DNA from: DTJG01 sp964532995
GTDB lineage: Bacteria > Ratteibacteria > UBA8468 > B48-G9 > DTJG01
Length of the DNA stretch: 32,893 nt
Direction of reading: 5' to 3'
Assembly: GCA_964532995.1 (NCBI GenBank)
Contig: CAZHJN010000022.1
Location: forward strand, 1 to 32,893
The notes under the pieces were generated by a model. The model saw only the letters and a program-made list of their open reading frames with translations, made no database searches and was not told the origin of the DNA. The translations under genes and the position numbers were made by a program. Position 1 is the stretch's first letter. Each line of letters opens with the position of its first letter. This document shows positions 29,887 to 32,893 of the stretch, one piece after another.

Positions 29887-30641
29887 GGTTTTTCCTCTTG
29901 TAAAATTTTTTCAAGATTTTTTGACGCGATGTTCTGTTTATCAGTATCTGAAATATCAGCATGAACAAGCTGCAAAATTGCAGCCTTCGGGTATCTGACA
30001 GGAAATCCTGTTCCAAACAGAATTCTTTCAGAACCAAACCTTCTCACAGTTGCCTCAATACCGCCTTCTTCAAGTGAAAGAAGGCTTGATTCAAGATAAA
30101 AGTTTTCATATTTTTCAAGCAAAGGCCAGGTGTATCTATCAACACCCCATATCCCGATATCGCAGAGAACACAGGTAAGTTTTGGAAATTCTTTCATCAA
30201 CCTGTAAAGTCCATCCCAGCTGATACAGCTCCTTCCCATTGTCAGAAAAACAGGTATCCTTCTTTCAATGAGCTGCTGGAAAAAATCACCGAAAGAAGTA
30301 TCGTCAAGGATGAACCTGTGCCAGTCAGGAAATGCATTCAGAGCAACAATTTTGTTTTCTTTCATCCTTTTGAAAAAATCACCTCTGATTATTTCCTGTG
30401 TCTGGGGAGGAAGTATTGTCCAGCAACCATAAAGACGCTCTTTCCCTGAGATTTCCTCAGCAAGAATTCTGTTACCTTCAACAGGAGATCCCTCATACTG
30501 AAAGATATGCCAGACAATAGCCTTTGAGATATTCTGTCTGTCCATTTCATCAATCAGTTCTTCTGCATTCTTTACAGCACCAAAAAGCTCATTGTGCGGT
30601 CTCCCAATGAAAACATTGGCATCAAAAAATTGAAAAGACAT
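29883..30641 (-). CDS. Amidohydrolase-fold protein lacking metal ligands
   Basis: TIM-barrel relative of the adjacent amidohydrolase, 252 residues from the ATG at 30641. I prefer that start over the ATG at 30653, which is 12 bases earlier, because GGAG is spaced 7 bases before it. The barrel framework is recognisable (FFDANVFIGRPH, LYGCWTILPP, GSERILFGTGFP), but the ligands are gone. HxH is replaced by N-V-F (DANVFIG), the strand-5 histidine is absent (VFLTMGR), the strand-6 histidine segment reads CDIGIWG, and the aspartate of FGTDWP is Gly (FGTGFP). It is therefore probably not a metal hydrolase and may be a partner or binding protein. It overlaps the active homologue by 4 bases. Confidence 0.75.
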   Translation of the reverse strand: MSFQFFDANVFIGRPHNELFGAVKNAEELIDEMDRQNISKAIVWHIFQYEGSPVEGNRILAEEISGKERLYGCWTILPPQTQEIIRGDFFKRMKENKIVALNAFPDWHRFILDDTSFGDFFQQLIERRIPVFLTMGRSCISWDGLYRLMKEFPKLTCVLCDIGIWGVDRYTWPLLEKYENFYLESSLLSLEEGGIEATVRRFGSERILFGTGFPVRYPKAAILQLVHADISDTDKQNIASKNLEKILQEEKP

Positions 30642-30653
30642 TTTTTTCTCCAT

Positions 30654-31838
30654 TTAATGTAATTTTTCTGCTGCTTTCCTGCAGGCTTTTATTCTTTCCT
30701 TTATCTCTTTAAGTTTCCAATCAGGATTTAATGAAATGAAAACAGTTCTTCCGAGATTATCAATTGACTCCGGATACATTTCCTTTGTGTAATCCTTTCT
30801 CAGATTCTGGTTCTGTGGGAAATTATATGGATTCATTGCTGGATGACCGCCAATCCGCTTGTTTACAATCGGCTCCCAGTCAAACCAGACATGTTTCCTG
30901 CTATCAAGAGGCCTCCACCCACCAACTCCTTCAGACTGCGCAAATTCAAGGGCTTTTTCAGGTGTTTCAAACCTGAAAGCAACAACAACCCCGCAATCAC
31001 CTTCAATATCATTTGATCTGGCAAATTCACAAATTCCATCAAGTTCTTCCATAAATATTCTTTTAACCTTTCTCAAATCAGCAAGTATCCCTTCCAATCT
31101 TTGCAGCTGAACATTCATTATCGCGCCCATTATCTCACTTGCCCTGAACTGAAGACCGAGAAAAATTGGAATTGTGAAATCTCCTGCATAAGGTCTGAAG
31201 GCTGTACCACTATCATGAAAGATTGAAGCCCTTTCATAGATCAGTCTGTCACTGGTAACAAATCCGCCACCCTCACCGGCTCCTATAATTTTGAATACAT
31301 TAAAACTGTAGGCTCCTGCATCTCCCCAGGAACCGAGTTTTTTACCCTTGAAACTTCCTCCAACTGCCTGGCAGGCATCTTCAAGAACCTTCAGATTATG
31401 TTTTTTCGCGATATTGCATATTTTTTCCATATCAGCGGGCATACCAACCATATGAACAGGAATAACTGCTTTTGTCTGTGGAGTTATCTTTTTTTCTAAA
31501 TCATCCGGATTCATTGTACAGGAATCATCAACCTCAACAAGAACAGGTATGGCACCGACTGCAAGAACTGCACTCGCTGTTGCCATGAAAGTATAGGTTG
31601 GTATCAAAACCTCATCTCCAGGTCCTATTCCAAAACCAATAAGACCACACATCAGAGCGGCAGTTCCTCCTCCAGACATCAAAAGAGCATATTCAGTACC
31701 GATATGCTTTGCCCATGCTTGCTCAAACCTGACAGCCTCCTGAAGGTGTCCGTTTGCGGGATCACCAACTCTGAAAAGTTGCTTTGCTTTGAAAACCTTC
31801 CTCAGTTCTCTTACTTCCTCTTCACCCATTCTGTACAT
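30654..31838 (-). CDS. DegT/DnrJ/EryC1/StrS-family PLP aminotransferase
   Basis: 394-residue sugar aminotransferase-type PLP enzyme. It has SGGGTAAL for the phosphate-binding region (55-62), PTYTFMATASAVL (80-92), the cofactor-contacting VLEDACQA (151-158, Asp154) and the Schiff-base lysine in YSFNVFKIIGAGEGG (Lys183). Family members transaminate keto-sugars or ketocyclitols for amino sugars, though a few are dehydratases. The lysine is present, so transamination is the default. A nearby sugar isomerase and hydrolases suggest turnover or modification of a free sugar or cyclitol. It ends directly before the amidohydrolase-like gene and begins 11 bases after the isomerase stop. Confidence 0.9.
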   Translation of the reverse strand: MYRMGEEEVRELRKVFKAKQLFRVGDPANGHLQEAVRFEQAWAKHIGTEYALLMSGGGTAALMCGLIGFGIGPGDEVLIPTYTFMATASAVLAVGAIPVLVEVDDSCTMNPDDLEKKITPQTKAVIPVHMVGMPADMEKICNIAKKHNLKVLEDACQAVGGSFKGKKLGSWGDAGAYSFNVFKIIGAGEGGGFVTSDRLIYERASIFHDSGTAFRPYAGDFTIPIFLGLQFRASEIMGAIMNVQLQRLEGILADLRKVKRIFMEELDGICEFARSNDIEGDCGVVVAFRFETPEKALEFAQSEGVGGWRPLDSRKHVWFDWEPIVNKRIGGHPAMNPYNFPQNQNLRKDYTKEMYPESIDNLGRTVFISLNPDWKLKEIKERIKACRKAAEKLH

Positions 31839-31849
31839 ATCAACCTCCG

Positions 31850-32878
31850 TTATTTGCCAAGAAGTTTCATTGTTATGTAATGATCTATCTCTTCATAATC
31901 CTGACTCTTTCTCAATTCTTCAAGCTTTGATTCATCAAGAGACCTCACTATATCAACAAGACACAAAAAGATTTCTCTGCTGTATTGAAGGTGTTTGAAA
32001 GATACTTCTTTTTTCTGGGTTCTCAATACCTTGACATCAAGTCCAACATATTCTCCGTTTTTCCCGTAGCCATATTTTTCAAGAAGATAAACCTGTGAAA
32101 ATGCCCTTTTTGGATTAACAGCTCCAAATGTCCTGTCCTGGTCAAACTTAAGTCCATTCTGGTCATTGAGATGTATTCCCCATAGTTTTCCAAAAGAAAG
32201 AGCAAAACCCATCTCATCTGATGGCTCAAGCCCTGCAAGGAGTGCATGTGCAGTTTCTATAAGCACCCCCACCCTTTCAGGGTCAATTGCCCTTGATGCA
32301 ATAGCAAGAAAATGACCTGTTGTGGGGCAGAAACAACTGTCCATGGGTTCATTGGGCTTCATCTCACCAAGTATTTTTATGCTTTTATCATATTCAAGAA
32401 CCTTATTCAGATACTCAACAAATCTGTCAATGGCTGATTTTGCATCCTTTGACTCACGATTGTATGTACCCTCTCTTGCAGGCCAGAGAACAATATTTTT
32501 TGTGCCGATGAGATTTGCGATATCAATCGCTTTTTTTGTTCTCTCAACAGCATATTTTCTTGCCTCTGGATCGTTGGATGTAAAGGTTCCATCAATTGTG
32601 AGAGGATGTTCCCATATCCTTGGAGCAACAAATTCAGCAGCAAGATTCCTATCCTCAAGCTTTTTTTTGACCTCTTTTACCTTTTTTTCAATTTCAGAAG
32701 CAGAAAGATTTACATCCACTATGTCATCATCATGGAATTGAATTCCATCAAACTTCAATTTCACAGCGATATCAAGTTTTTCATCAAAAGAGAATTCATC
32801 CCTTACAGGTGGGCCGAATGGGTCTGCACCAGTATGAATGTTCCATGGTCCAAAAGAAAACCTGTATCCTTTTTCCAT
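31850..32878 (-). CDS. Xylose-isomerase-family (class I) TIM-barrel sugar isomerase
   Basis: 342 residues. It follows class I xylose isomerase closely: FGPWNIHTGADPFGPP, FHDDD (catalytic His49, Asp52), the hydrophobic FVAPRIWEHPLTIDGTFTSND region, GEMKPNEP (Glu172, Lys174), ETAHALLAGL (Glu208, His211), HLNDQNGLKFDQD (Asp246, Asp248) and GLDVKVLRTQ (Asp281). Where classical enzymes have HID with a metal-binding Asp (245 in Streptomyces/Actinoplanes numbering), this protein has His236. So it may isomerise a different ketose/aldose pair. AAAGGAGG precedes the ATG. It is the first visible gene of the minus-strand operon, and the promoter lies beyond the right edge. Confidence 0.85.
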   Translation of the reverse strand: MEKGYRFSFGPWNIHTGADPFGPPVRDEFSFDEKLDIAVKLKFDGIQFHDDDIVDVNLSASEIEKKVKEVKKKLEDRNLAAEFVAPRIWEHPLTIDGTFTSNDPEARKYAVERTKKAIDIANLIGTKNIVLWPAREGTYNRESKDAKSAIDRFVEYLNKVLEYDKSIKILGEMKPNEPMDSCFCPTTGHFLAIASRAIDPERVGVLIETAHALLAGLEPSDEMGFALSFGKLWGIHLNDQNGLKFDQDRTFGAVNPKRAFSQVYLLEKYGYGKNGEYVGLDVKVLRTQKKEVSFKHLQYSREIFLCLVDIVRSLDESKLEELRKSQDYEEIDHYITMKLLGK

Positions 32879-32893
32879 TTTTTCCTCCTTTGC

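Noticed and set aside
1..32893. CRISPR array, insertion sequences or prophage genes
   Set aside because: I saw no regularly spaced repeats, transposase, integrase or phage structural motifs; both tRNA genes lack flanking duplicated ends that would suggest attachment sites.

Overview
The window is a densely packed, moderately AT-rich bacterial chromosome segment. Most genes abut or overlap by 1 to 38 bases, no stretch over 300 bases lacks a gene, and promoters are sigma-70-like. The gene content points to an anaerobe or microaerobe: the gamma and delta subunits of a 2-oxoacid:ferredoxin oxidoreductase, an NrdG/PflA-type radical SAM activase, and a corrinoid-protein reductive activator (RACo type). 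It does not look like an endospore former; SpoVG occurs in many non-sporulating phyla. Taxonomy cannot be fixed from here. My low-confidence guess is an uncultured phylum near Omnitrophota/Ratteibacteria or the wider PVC region.

Layout. Positions 1-4665 (+) hold the tail of a GT4 glycosyltransferase, lepB, grpE, ispE, spoVG, tRNA-Gln, a one-domain glmU and prs. Positions 4879-7373 (+) hold a sugar-nucleotide epimerase and a GT-C membrane glycosyltransferase. Positions 7447-10460 (+) hold an editing-domain-less proS, a membrane protein, porG, porD and a membrane-anchored coiled coil. Positions 10462-13603 (-) form an operon read as ECF sigma factor, zinc anti-sigma, radical SAM activase, CcdA and a thioredoxin-reductase-like flavoprotein. 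Positions 13643-15716 (-) hold TauE/SafE, a CvpA-like protein with a Cys-rich tail, and a secreted coiled coil. Positions 15840-19737 hold a HAD phosphatase, tRNA-Cys (-), a parvulin foldase and a membrane spermidine-synthase-like protein. Positions 19734-24252 (-) hold an HDAC-family deacetylase, a RACo-like protein and a PriA-like protein without helicase motifs. Positions 24331-27603 (+) hold rplY, pth, malic enzyme and two half-size EamA proteins. Positions 27587-32878 (-) form a six-gene carbohydrate operon: xylose-isomerase-like, DegT aminotransferase, two amidohydrolase-fold proteins, a membrane protein and an alpha/beta hydrolase.

How the parts fit. ispE-spoVG-glmU-prs and rplY-pth look like the two halves of a widely conserved neighbourhood (Bacillus: ispE-purR-yabJ-spoVG-glmU-prs-ctc-pth), here separated by about 19.7 kb. 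The most interesting candidate system is at 9307-13603. A redox-type sigma/zinc-anti-sigma pair leads an operon with CcdA and a thioredoxin reductase whose NADPH-binding motifs look lost, and it converges on PorG/PorD without PorA/PorB. A ferredoxin-fed thiol-reduction module is plausible but is inference. A second candidate is the sugar operon at the right end, where one amidohydrolase keeps its metal ligands, its neighbour has lost them all, and the xylose-isomerase homologue has one metal ligand changed. Several housekeeping proteins (SpoVG, GlmU, ProRS, PriA) have non-standard architectures.
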